DNA from: Acidaminobacter sp964416305
GTDB lineage: Bacteria > Bacillota > Clostridia > Peptostreptococcales > Acidaminobacteraceae
Length of the DNA: 64,000 nucleotides
Assembly: GCA_964416305.1 (NCBI GenBank)
Contig: CAYQDM010000014.1
Location: 41,562 to 105,561, forward strand
Direction: 5' to 3'
The first letter of the stretch is position 1. Every line of letters starts with the position of its first letter. The position numbers and the translations under genes were made by a program. Of this stretch, positions 35,676-44,259 are shown piece by piece. The notes under the pieces were generated by a model. The model made no database searches and was not told the origin of the DNA. It was given only the letters and a program-made list of their open reading frames with translations.

Positions 35676-35704
35676 AGTATAATAGAAAGCCCGATAAGCG
35701 TCAA
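35676..35704 (-). promoter_or_regulatory. pyrG promoter
   Basis: In the minus direction TTGACG, 17 bases, TATACT. Transcription would begin near 35668, about 205 bases before the pyrG start. Confidence 0.75.
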
Positions 35705-35718
35705 CCGCAAATCGGGCT
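35688..35718 (-). terminator. Terminator of the GGDEF gene overlapping the pyrG -35 box
   Basis: AGCCCGAT and ATCGGGCT are perfect 8-bp inverted arms 15 bases apart, followed in the minus direction by TTTCTATT. The -35 box of pyrG lies in the loop. The remaining 102 bases up to the GGDEF stop hold nothing recognised apart from a C7 run. Confidence 0.6.
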
Positions 35719-35820
35719 CGAATAACAATAAATTTTACTGGAAAAAACTGCATGGCCGATGGTCGACGGATGGCATGCTGATGGGGGGGCGCATCACTGT
35801 GATTCCCGTGAAGACCTCGT

Positions 35821-38091
35821 CTAGGATGCGTATTCTGTAAAGCGTTTTTCGGTCATGCTGCAGGCCACAATTCGGTTTCGACCTGCCTGCTTGGCTTCAT
35901 AAAGTGCGGCATCAACAGACTGTATATGCTCGGCAAGCGACATAGCAGCGTCGGGAATGCAAGTCGACATGCCAATGCTCAGCGTTGCTACTCCGCCAAG
36001 GGGAGAGCGTTCATGGGGGAGACATGCGCCGGAGAGCATGCTGCGGATGCCGCTGGCGACTTTGAGTGCACCAAGTTCATCTGTGTTGCTGAGTAAGACG
36101 ATGAACTCGTCACCGCCGTACCGGGCGACCAGATCGCTGGTGCGCTTCACATTTTGGCTGATCAGGGAAGCAATGTGAATAATCATTTCATCACCGGTGA
36201 TATGGCCATAGGTATCGTTGTATTGCTTGAAGTAATCGATATCAATCATCAGCAGCGTCAGGGGTTCTTTTTCCCGCTTGGCACGGCTCCATTCCTGAAG
36301 GTAGAACTCATCAAAGCGACGACGATTGGCGATCCCGGTCAAACCATCCATTTCCGACAGTGCGGAGAGCTCTTGGTTGAGTTGTGACAGTTCTTGCTGC
36401 GCCGCCTCACGCTGCTGAATTTCAAGGTGTAAACGCTCGGATTTCTGAGCGTTCTGTAAAGCGACGGAAAGGTAAGCGGACAACGTGCTGAGGGTTTCCA
36501 GCGTCTGCTTGGTATAGACGTTGCAAGTTCTGCTTTGGACCGTGATAATTCCAATGATCTGGTCCTCGACTATCAGGGGATGAAACATAATGGCGGGCAT
36601 CAGAGAGCCAAAACTGGAGGAAAACTTGCTCACGGATTCCGGGAGGACTCCGGCGTCGGAATTGACCAGGATCTCCTTGCGGTTCCTGTAGCACCAGACT
36701 GCAAAACTGTTTTCTCTGGTCATTGGGATATGGACATTGTGCAGTCTGATGCCGTCTTCGATGAGATAGTCATAGCGGATGGCATCCATTTCGCTGTTGT
36801 AGAGGCCTATGCCGAAGAGATCCGCAACCATTAGGTCGGAGATGTGCTGATGTATGATGGTAAATATATTTTCCAGGCTCAGGACCGAGGTAATCTGTTT
36901 TCCTATCTCGCTTATGACCTTTAGGGTGTGATAGGCGTCCTGAAGTTCATTTGATCTGTCCTCCAGTTCCTTGGCCTTCTGTTCGAGTTCCTGACTGAGC
37001 TTGCGATAAGCCTCTTTTTCTTGGAAGGAAGTGTCTGCCTCCAGCTGAATATTGAGGCCGCGCAGCCGCTGCTCCAACTCAATTTTCTCAATAGCCTGGA
37101 TGGAGGCGTGACGCTTTTTGGAATAGGCCAGTGCGTCTTCAAGATTGCCAAGGGCCTCACAGGCAGGGATCATTTCGTTGTAAACCTGAAGGAGCAGTGT
37201 TTCAGATTTGAGCTTCTGAGCGATTTTAAGAGCATCAAACAAAACTTTCAAAGACCGGCTTCGCTCGCCCTTTTCAAACAATGTTCTATGTAAATCGATT
37301 AAGACCTCAGCTTCGTGAATCATCCCCATGGTGGACTGATTCAATTGCAAGGCTTTTTTCAACAGGCTCAGAGACACCTCGTAATTGCCTTTTTTTCTTG
37401 CAACTATACCCGCGTAATGGTAACACGCAGACTCGATCATAAGATTCTCTTCGTCTTTGGCAAGTCGGATTGCATTGTCAATGTACAGGGTGGCATTGTC
37501 GTAGTCTTCCATCTCAAGATAGAGGCCTGCGAGGTTGGAAACTGCCACCGATTTGTTGATGGGACTGCTGACTTCAAGGTGAACTGACTGGCTGAGCTGA
37601 TAGTATTCCAGGGCTTTTGAGTAGTCTTTCAATTCCCTGTAAATTTCGCCTATGTTGTTCAGAACCCGGGCTTCAATGGAGGGGTCCTCTATCTTTTTAC
37701 ACAGGGTTAAGGCGCGTTGAAAGTATTTGAAACTTAGATCATAGACCTTAAAGTAGAGGTTCACGATCCCCAGGCCATTTAGAATATCTGCTTCCAGACT
37801 GGCTTCATTAAGCGTCTTCACCTGATCATAGGCCCTTTTTAGAAATTCTTCAGAATCAGACAGGCTCCCGAGCCGCAGATGGCCTCTGCCAATCAGATAA
37901 AGGCTTTTGGCGATACCACTTGGATAATGGATAGAAGCGGCCATTTGGAGTGCCTTTTGGGATAATCTCAAGGTCTCTGCAGGCGTTGTCCGTTCTATGA
38001 ATTCAGCTTGATTATTCAGCTGATCGACCCGCTCCCGGATGGTGAAAGTCTCGCAGGTGAAATCGCTGCTGTTATTTACCACGGTGCTCAA
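35821..38091 (-). CDS. TPR-GAF-GGDEF protein, probable soluble diguanylate cyclase
   Basis: 756 aa with a TTG start eight bases after GGAGGGTG. Order: at least seven tetratricopeptide-like repeats (about 30-340), a long coiled coil (about 335-395), a GAF domain (about 400-540), a second coiled coil with QREAAQQELSQLNQELS, and a C-terminal GGDEF domain (about 585-740). The active site YGGDEF is intact (about 658-663), and the product-inhibition I-site RTSD lies five residues before it. No membrane segment is seen, so the enzyme should be cytosolic, making cyclic di-GMP in response to a protein partner (TPR) or small ligand (GAF). The signal is unknown. Confidence 0.9.
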   Translation of the reverse strand: MSTVVNNSSDFTCETFTIRERVDQLNNQAEFIERTTPAETLRLSQKALQMAASIHYPSGIAKSLYLIGRGHLRLGSLSDSEEFLKRAYDQVKTLNEASLEADILNGLGIVNLYFKVYDLSFKYFQRALTLCKKIEDPSIEARVLNNIGEIYRELKDYSKALEYYQLSQSVHLEVSSPINKSVAVSNLAGLYLEMEDYDNATLYIDNAIRLAKDEENLMIESACYHYAGIVARKKGNYEVSLSLLKKALQLNQSTMGMIHEAEVLIDLHRTLFEKGERSRSLKVLFDALKIAQKLKSETLLLQVYNEMIPACEALGNLEDALAYSKKRHASIQAIEKIELEQRLRGLNIQLEADTSFQEKEAYRKLSQELEQKAKELEDRSNELQDAYHTLKVISEIGKQITSVLSLENIFTIIHQHISDLMVADLFGIGLYNSEMDAIRYDYLIEDGIRLHNVHIPMTRENSFAVWCYRNRKEILVNSDAGVLPESVSKFSSSFGSLMPAIMFHPLIVEDQIIGIITVQSRTCNVYTKQTLETLSTLSAYLSVALQNAQKSERLHLEIQQREAAQQELSQLNQELSALSEMDGLTGIANRRRFDEFYLQEWSRAKREKEPLTLLMIDIDYFKQYNDTYGHITGDEMIIHIASLISQNVKRTSDLVARYGGDEFIVLLSNTDELGALKVASGIRSMLSGACLPHERSPLGGVATLSIGMSTCIPDAAMSLAEHIQSVDAALYEAKQAGRNRIVACSMTEKRFTEYAS

Positions 38092-38131
38092 GTGGATTCA
38101 CCCTCCTCGCAGGTTGGTTTTTTGTGTTACA

Positions 38132-38140
38132 ATTATACCA
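38132..38140 (-). promoter_or_regulatory. Extended -10 promoter of the GGDEF gene
   Basis: In the minus direction TGG-TATAAT, about 40 bases before the TTG start. It lies in the 137-base divergent region shared with the ClC gene. Confidence 0.5.
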
Positions 38141-38228
38141 TAGAAGCAAATGGGATTAAATTGTAATAAATATATGTGAAAAAATAGATAACCATAAGAG
38201 TGTCAAATTTTAAAAGGTTGGTGAAAGT

Positions 38229-39824
38229 ATGAGCAAAGTGATGTTCAGCCAGTACTTCCACAAACCCAGAGCTTTTAGGCTTAAGGTGTTCCTGGAAGGG
38301 ATCCTGGTGGGTTTGTTGGCAGGACTGGCAGTGATTGCCTATAGACTGGTCATTCATGCAGCGACGCCTCTCAGAACGTCAATTTATGGCCGCATAACAG
38401 CGGGTGACTGGAGGACGGGGCTGTATTATCTTGCGGCGCTATTGGCAGCCGGTTATATCACCGGAATGCTGGTGGAAAAAAATCCTATGATCAAGGGTTC
38501 TGGAATCCCTCAGGTCAAAGGCACTCTTGTTCGGCAGTTTGAAATGAAATGGTATAAGGAACTGCCGGCGAAATTTGTTGGTGGGGTGTTGGCTCTGGGT
38601 TTTGGATTGTCCCTTGGCAGAGAGGGTCCTTCTATTCAAATTGGTGCTGAGGTAGGGTCGGGACTGAGCAAGTCTCTTAAGCTTCATCAAACCGAGGAGA
38701 AGTACATGATTACCAGCGGTGCGAGCGCCGGATTGGCTGCGGCGTTCAATGCGCCGTTTGCAGGTGTGATCTTTGCGCTGGAAGAGCTGCATAGAAATTT
38801 TTCGCCTTTTGTTCTCGCTTGTGTAATGAGCGCCAGTCTTGCAGCGGATTTTGTTTCAAAGCAAGTCTTTGGACTGGGACCGGCTTTTGTATTTCAAGAG
38901 GTTCAGCCACTCCCGCTGGCGCATTACCCCTATCTGATTGGGCTAGGTATTCTGGCGGGACTGATGGGCATAGTCTTTAACCGCGCACTGTTCACCAGCC
39001 AGGATATATATGGTAAGTTAAAGTCACAGAAAGCGCGCTATACTATGTTGATTCCATTCATCGGCGCGGGATTGATGGGCCTGGTCCTTCCGGAAATGCT
39101 CGGAGGTGGACACGAACTCATAGAAATGCTGAGTCATGTGGATTTGCCGCTTTATTTGCTTTTGTTGTATATTGTGGTTAAGATCGCTTTTACAGCCTTT
39201 TGCTATGGACCGGGGACACCCGGCGGTATTTTTCTGCCGCTGCTTGTAGTAGGCGCCCTAGTAGGCAAGTTATATGGTGAATTATTGTCACAGTATCTCA
39301 ATCTGGAATCCATTTATGTGATCAATTTCCTGATTCTCGGGATGGCGGCCTACTTTACGGCGATCGTCAGAGCGCCAATCACAGGCGCTATTTTGATTTT
39401 GGAAATGACCAACTCGTTTCAGCATCTGCTGGCGCTTATGACGGTGTCGCTGATTGCCTACGTTTTGACGGATCTGCTCGCTTCAAAACCAATCTACGAA
39501 GCGCTGTTGGAGCGTATGCTGAGCGGCAGACAGCGAGAGACGCTTTACGGTAACAGCCGTCAAAAGGTCATCATGGAAATTCCGGTAGCTATGAACGCGC
39601 CACTGGAATATAGAGAAATTCGGGAAATACAGTGGCCTAAAAACTGTCTGCTAGTTGCCATTCGGAGAGGTGAAGCGGAAGTGATCCCTCGCGGGGACAC
39701 AAAAATATACCCCGGAGACCTGTTGATGGTCTTGTGTGATGCGGAAAAAGAAGCAGACATCAAGCCCGCGCTGATCCGCCTCGGAGAAGAGATGGAGGAA
39801 GGCTTTGCGGGCAACCCGACTTAA
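38229..39824 (+). CDS. ClC-family chloride channel / H+ antiporter with TrkA-C domain
   Basis: 531 aa. The membrane part (about 1-430) has the three anion-filter motifs: GSGIPQVKG (about 88-96), GREGPS with gating Glu132, and GPGTPGGIFLPLL (about 330-342). A C-terminal TrkA-C-like domain (about 445-520) ends in GDLLMVLCDAEKE and probably regulates transport by ligand binding. Presence of the gating glutamate is compatible with 2 Cl-/H+ exchange, possibly in acid resistance. It is transcribed divergently from the GGDEF gene and 12 bases before tldD. Confidence 0.92.
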   Translation: MSKVMFSQYFHKPRAFRLKVFLEGILVGLLAGLAVIAYRLVIHAATPLRTSIYGRITAGDWRTGLYYLAALLAAGYITGMLVEKNPMIKGSGIPQVKGTLVRQFEMKWYKELPAKFVGGVLALGFGLSLGREGPSIQIGAEVGSGLSKSLKLHQTEEKYMITSGASAGLAAAFNAPFAGVIFALEELHRNFSPFVLACVMSASLAADFVSKQVFGLGPAFVFQEVQPLPLAHYPYLIGLGILAGLMGIVFNRALFTSQDIYGKLKSQKARYTMLIPFIGAGLMGLVLPEMLGGGHELIEMLSHVDLPLYLLLLYIVVKIAFTAFCYGPGTPGGIFLPLLVVGALVGKLYGELLSQYLNLESIYVINFLILGMAAYFTAIVRAPITGAILILEMTNSFQHLLALMTVSLIAYVLTDLLASKPIYEALLERMLSGRQRETLYGNSRQKVIMEIPVAMNAPLEYREIREIQWPKNCLLVAIRRGEAEVIPRGDTKIYPGDLLMVLCDAEKEADIKPALIRLGEEMEEGFAGNPT

Positions 39825-39836
39825 GGAGGATTCAAA

Positions 39837-41234
39837 TTGCTGCAGCAAACTCTGCTCGAACGTATACTTGAAGCCGCGCTTTCCAAAGGTGGAGAGTTCG
39901 CGGAACTATATGTGGAAGACAAAAACAGAACCCATTTTGAAATGATTGGCGGCAAACTCGAAAATGCCCTGGGGGGACGTGAGTACGGCCTCGGACTGAG
40001 GATTGTCAAAGGGATCAACAGTTTTTACGCCTATACCTCAGATACAGAGGAAGCCGCTTTGATTCTGTTCGCAAAGCGACTGTCGGCCATGGCCGGACAA
40101 AATGACCCTATAGCCGCGGTAAAACTGAGTCAGAGGCATTATGATCCGCGTCATCATTTTGAAGCGTTGCCTGGAACCGTTGACGCAAAGGTCAAACTCC
40201 AGTGGATCCGAGACCTCTCATCGAGGGCTGCGGCTTATGATCCAATGATCCGTCAGACGGTTGTCACCTATATGGATGAAGACCAAAGCGTTCAAATTGC
40301 AAACTCCGAAGGCCTATTGACCCAAGATCGCCGGGTACGTACCAGAACATCGGTGAACTGTGTTGCAGAGCATGAGGGCGAAATGCAGTCCGGTGGTCAC
40401 AATCTGGGGGGGCTTTCCGGATTTGAATTATACAAGGATGTAAACCCGGATGAGCTGGCTTTGAAGGCAGCTCAAATCGCGGTGACAATGGCGAAAGCCA
40501 AGCACGCGCCTAGCGGACGGCTGCCTGTTATTATTGACAACGGCTTTGGCGGCGTCATTTTCCATGAAGCCTGTGGTCACGGTCTTGAAGCCGCGTTTAT
40601 TGCCAAAGGCACTTCCGTTTATACCGGAAAAATGGGGGAGCAAATCGCTTCAGAGCTCGTTACCGCCATTGACGACGGGACACTTGTGAATGGCTGGGGC
40701 AGCGGTCATGTGGATGACGAGGGAACCCCGACTCAGAGAACTGTCTTAATCGAAAATGGGATATTGAAATCCTATCTGGTGGATCGCTTCAACGGAAAGA
40801 AGCTGGGCTTGCTTTCAAACGGTGCGGGCCGCAGACAGTCTTATAAGTATGCAGCGACGAGCCGGATGAGCAATACCTTTATTGCCCCTGGCACTTCAAA
40901 GCTCGAGGATATGATCTCAGAGACGGATTATGGACTCTACGCCAGCAGTATGGGCGGCGGCTCTGTCAACCCGGCGACCGGCGAATTCAATTTTTCGGTC
41001 AATGAAGCTTACATGATCCGAGGCGGGAAGCTGGCTGAGCCGGTCAAAGGCGCAACGCTGATTGGCACGGGCAGCGAGATCCTCAAAAAAATTGACCGGG
41101 TAGGCGACGACCTCGCTTACGGTTATGGCATGTGCGGGTCATCCAGTGGCTCCATTCCGGCCATTGTCGGCCAGCCGGCCATCCGGGTCAGCGAAATTAC
41201 TGTTGGCGGCAGAAATGGAGGGGACGACAAGTGA
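39837..41234 (+). CDS. tldD: Metalloprotease subunit TldD
   Basis: 465 aa, TTG start seven bases after AAGGAGG. The zinc motif HEACGHGLEA (HExxxH, His243-His248) is intact, placing it as the catalytic subunit. TldD forms a heterodimer with TldE, whose gene overlaps its last four bases, and degrades unfolded peptides threaded into an internal cavity; in some bacteria it matures peptide toxins or releases leader peptides. No RiPP precursor is visible nearby. Confidence 0.95.
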   Translation: MLQQTLLERILEAALSKGGEFAELYVEDKNRTHFEMIGGKLENALGGREYGLGLRIVKGINSFYAYTSDTEEAALILFAKRLSAMAGQNDPIAAVKLSQRHYDPRHHFEALPGTVDAKVKLQWIRDLSSRAAAYDPMIRQTVVTYMDEDQSVQIANSEGLLTQDRRVRTRTSVNCVAEHEGEMQSGGHNLGGLSGFELYKDVNPDELALKAAQIAVTMAKAKHAPSGRLPVIIDNGFGGVIFHEACGHGLEAAFIAKGTSVYTGKMGEQIASELVTAIDDGTLVNGWGSGHVDDEGTPTQRTVLIENGILKSYLVDRFNGKKLGLLSNGAGRRQSYKYAATSRMSNTFIAPGTSKLEDMISETDYGLYASSMGGGSVNPATGEFNFSVNEAYMIRGGKLAEPVKGATLIGTGSEILKKIDRVGDDLAYGYGMCGSSSGSIPAIVGQPAIRVSEITVGGRNGGDDK

Positions 41235-42592
41235 AGACATTCTGGATTGAAGAAGCGCTTCGAAGAGCCGCTGATTTCGGCTTTGAAGCCCTTGAGGTCT
41301 ACAGCGAGAGCGGGAGCCACTTCAGCGTCAAAGTGTTTGAGGGCGAGATCGATACCTTTAATATGGCAAGTTCTGCGGGGGTGTCCGTTCGGGGCATTCG
41401 CGACGGCAAGATGGGCTACGCCTTTACAGAAATTCTCGAGTCTCAGGCGGATCTGGAGACGCTCCTGAAAAGCTGCAGTGATAATGCAGCGCTGAATGAA
41501 AGTGAGCTTGAACCGGTGCTCTACCGACCATCGGCCAACACGTCCTACGCAGTGGTTGAGAAGACCCCTTCGACCTTTTTTGACACTTCGCCGGCTGAAA
41601 AAACCAAAGCCCTAATCGAGCTCGAAGCGGAGATTATGGCGCAGTTCCCGCTGATCAGCAAGATCAGCTATAACCTTTACAGCGAAGGCCGCGGGCGGGT
41701 GACGATCCAGAATACGCTGGGGCTTGACCTCGCTTATGAAAGCGACCTGGCTTATACGGTCTTTGCGCCCATTGTCCGAAAGGGCGAGGAGACCAGGAAC
41801 GAGCACAAGTTTGCGCTCATGCGGCATTTTGACCGGGATCTGCTCAGGTCAGTGGCGGTGGATGCGGCAGAGGCTTCCGTGGCCATGCTGGGCGCGGCGT
41901 CTATAGCGAGCGGAAATTACAGGACTGCGCTGCGATATGACGCGGCAGTCAGCCTTTTTGAAGCCATGGTGTCTGTTTTTTCTGCCGAGGCGGTGGAAAA
42001 GGGGCTGTCGGCGCTGAAGGGCAAGTTGGGCGAGAAAATTGCCTCGAACTGCCTGTCCATAATTGAAAATCCTCACATGAAGGATGGTCCGGCCAGTGCG
42101 CCCTTTGACAGCGAGGGCGTTCCGACGCAGTTAAAACGCGTGGTGGACCAGGGTGTCCTGACAACCTATTTCCACAACTTGCGCACCGCTGCAAAATCGG
42201 GGGTGGCGCCAACGGGGAACGGCTTTCGGGGCTCTTACAAGTCCAGCGTGGGGATTGCGCCCACCAATTTTTATATCGAGCCAGGACAGGTCTCTGCCGA
42301 TGGTCTCTTGAACGACCTGGGTGACGGCCTCCTGATAACGGCATTTGACGGACTTCATGCGGGCCTGAACGCCATCTCGGGAGACTTTTCACTCTCCGCG
42401 CGGGGCTTTAGAATTGAAGGTGGCCGCATTGGCGCGCCGGTGACGCAGATTACGGCAGCGGGCAATTTTTTTGAATTGCTTAAAGGAATCCGCGCGGCGG
42501 CGAACGATCTGAAATTTGAGTCCGTCGGTGGGAACAGCGCCTTTGGTTCTCCGACCCTGGACGCTGGTGTTCTTTCAATTTCGGGCAGTTGA
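41231..42592 (+). CDS. tldE: Metalloprotease subunit TldE/PmbA
   Basis: 453 aa from the GTG at 41231, seven bases after GGAGGGG; longer in-frame starts would run deep into tldD. It lacks the HExxxH motif as expected for TldE. Conserved blocks are FEGEIDTFNMASSAGVSVRG, APFDSEGVPT and NFYIEPG. It pairs with TldD in a heterodimer. The four-base overlap with tldD implies coupled translation. Confidence 0.95.
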   Translation: MKTFWIEEALRRAADFGFEALEVYSESGSHFSVKVFEGEIDTFNMASSAGVSVRGIRDGKMGYAFTEILESQADLETLLKSCSDNAALNESELEPVLYRPSANTSYAVVEKTPSTFFDTSPAEKTKALIELEAEIMAQFPLISKISYNLYSEGRGRVTIQNTLGLDLAYESDLAYTVFAPIVRKGEETRNEHKFALMRHFDRDLLRSVAVDAAEASVAMLGAASIASGNYRTALRYDAAVSLFEAMVSVFSAEAVEKGLSALKGKLGEKIASNCLSIIENPHMKDGPASAPFDSEGVPTQLKRVVDQGVLTTYFHNLRTAAKSGVAPTGNGFRGSYKSSVGIAPTNFYIEPGQVSADGLLNDLGDGLLITAFDGLHAGLNAISGDFSLSARGFRIEGGRIGAPVTQITAAGNFFELLKGIRAAANDLKFESVGGNSAFGSPTLDAGVLSISGS

Positions 42593-42661
42593 GGCGTGTT
42601 GGCATGTAAAAGTCACAACGGGTGCTATTCCTTAAGATTTGGTGAAATCTTGAAGGATGTC

Positions 42662-42690
42662 CTGAAAAAGATTACGGGACATGGTAAGAT
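42662..42690 (+). promoter_or_regulatory. Possible promoter of tilS
   Basis: CTGAAA, 17 bases, then TGG-TAAGAT (extended -10). A small hairpin AAGATTT-GGTG-AAATCTT (42634-42651) lies just upstream. Confidence 0.45.
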
Positions 42691-42734
42691 GAAGTGGATT
42701 GTGTAATGAGTTATTTGCAGAGGTGGAAGTCGCT

Positions 42735-44168
42735 TTGGTTGATAGTGGGGTCATAGGTGTTGATTTGGTGGCGCAGTTGATAAGAACGAATCAGCGCCAT
42801 CAGATGTTTGAACAGGGTGATAGCATAGCAGTCGGGGTTTCCGGGGGGCCGGATTCGCTGGCGCTGCTGCATGCGCTGCTGACGCTCAGGGAAAGCTGGA
42901 GCCTCAGGCTTGTGGCTGTTCACGTACACCATGGTCTCCGCGGCGCGGCGGCAGATGCGGATGCGGCTTTTGTCCGGCTTTTCTGTATGAATCACGAAGT
43001 GCCGTTTTATTTGTTTGAAGCTGATATCAGTGCTCTGGCCCGTGAGTCGGGAACCTCCTTTGAAATGGAAGGACGAAAGTTTCGCTACGAGGCTTTCGAG
43101 CAGGTTGCCAAGGAGGAGGGCTGCACAAAAATTGCCGTGGCCCAGAATCTGAACGATCAGTGCGAGACGGTGCTGATGAGGCTCTTCAGAGGCTCCGGGC
43201 TCAAAGGGCTCGGCGGCATCCTGCCTGTCAGGGAAGGGCGAATTATACGCCCGCTGATCGAGGTCTCGCGGACGGCGATAGAGGCTTATTGCAGCCTGAA
43301 TGATTTAGAACCTAGAATGGATCACACCAACCTGGAGGCGGATTACGAACGAAACCGAATTCGACTCGAGGTCATTCCTTATCTGGAAGCGCATTTTAAT
43401 CCCAGATTGGCGGACACTCTGGCCAGAACGGCAGAGTTGTTTAGGGAAGACGAACGGCTGCTGGAACGCGTGACTCAGGAAGCGTTTGAATCGATCAGAC
43501 TGCCATCAGTCGGCGCGTCGGCGAATGAAGCCAGCATGTCGTTAAAAGCTTTTTCAGGTTATGAACCCGCCCTGAAAAGAAGGCTGATCCGCCATCTTGC
43601 CAGAGAGGCCTGCGGCGGGGTCCTGACGGATTTCAGCCAGGTGCACACCGAGGCGGTCCTGGAGCTGACAATGCGTCAGGAGGGGAGCAAATCAATTCAG
43701 CTTGGCGTCGTAGAGGCTGAGCGGATCTATGATGTCTTGCGGATGCGCAGGACAGGCGCTGAGGGTCTGAATGAGTCTGATGCGATGCCGGGATTTCCTG
43801 TCTCGCAGTGCACAGAAAATCCTTTGGAGTGGGAAGTGCTTGTGGAGCCCATCACGCGTGAACAATGGGCACTGAGGCGGAGCGCTGCGGATGGCATTGC
43901 CGTGGATCTGGATTTGATTCACGGGGCGCTGCGGGTCCGATACCGCGAGCAGGGAGACCGTTTCAAGCCCTTTGGCATGCAGGAAAGCAAGAAACTAAAG
44001 CGTTTCATGATTGATGAAAAGATTCCTGAGGCAAAGAGACATAAAATTCCTCTGGTATGTGATGAGAACCGGATCATTTGGGTATACGGGTATCGTATGT
44101 CTGAAGAAGTTCGCGTTGGACAGTCGACAGTCAGAATTGGCTGGCTGACGCTCAGGCGGAAGGCGTAA
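42735..44168 (+). CDS. tilS: tRNA(Ile)-lysidine synthetase TilS
   Basis: 477 aa from TTG 42735, eight bases after GAGGTGG; a TTG at 42699 would add 12 residues without a site. The PP-loop motif SGGPDS sits at about 36-41, followed by HVHHGLRG and the AVAQNLNDQCETVLMR catalytic segment. C-terminal TilS domains carry GDRFKPFGMQESKKLKRFM. The enzyme converts the anticodon C34 of tRNA-Ile(CAT) to lysidine. It lies upstream of ftsH as in Bacillus, where hpt intervenes; hpt is missing here. Confidence 0.93.
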   Translation: MVDSGVIGVDLVAQLIRTNQRHQMFEQGDSIAVGVSGGPDSLALLHALLTLRESWSLRLVAVHVHHGLRGAAADADAAFVRLFCMNHEVPFYLFEADISALARESGTSFEMEGRKFRYEAFEQVAKEEGCTKIAVAQNLNDQCETVLMRLFRGSGLKGLGGILPVREGRIIRPLIEVSRTAIEAYCSLNDLEPRMDHTNLEADYERNRIRLEVIPYLEAHFNPRLADTLARTAELFREDERLLERVTQEAFESIRLPSVGASANEASMSLKAFSGYEPALKRRLIRHLAREACGGVLTDFSQVHTEAVLELTMRQEGSKSIQLGVVEAERIYDVLRMRRTGAEGLNESDAMPGFPVSQCTENPLEWEVLVEPITREQWALRRSAADGIAVDLDLIHGALRVRYREQGDRFKPFGMQESKKLKRFMIDEKIPEAKRHKIPLVCDENRIIWVYGYRMSEEVRVGQSTVRIGWLTLRRKA

Positions 44169-44196
44169 AACTCAATATTTTGAGTGGCAGTCTGAG

Positions 44197-44225
44197 TTGT
44201 TCCCATGTTGAAAATATGTTAGAAT
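44197..44225 (+). promoter_or_regulatory. Promoter of ftsH
   Basis: TTGTTC, 17 bases, TAGAAT with a TGT extended -10, about 35 bases before the start. Confidence 0.6.
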
Positions 44226-44259
44226 GACGAGTATGCACTAAAGCTCTAGGAGGAATTAT

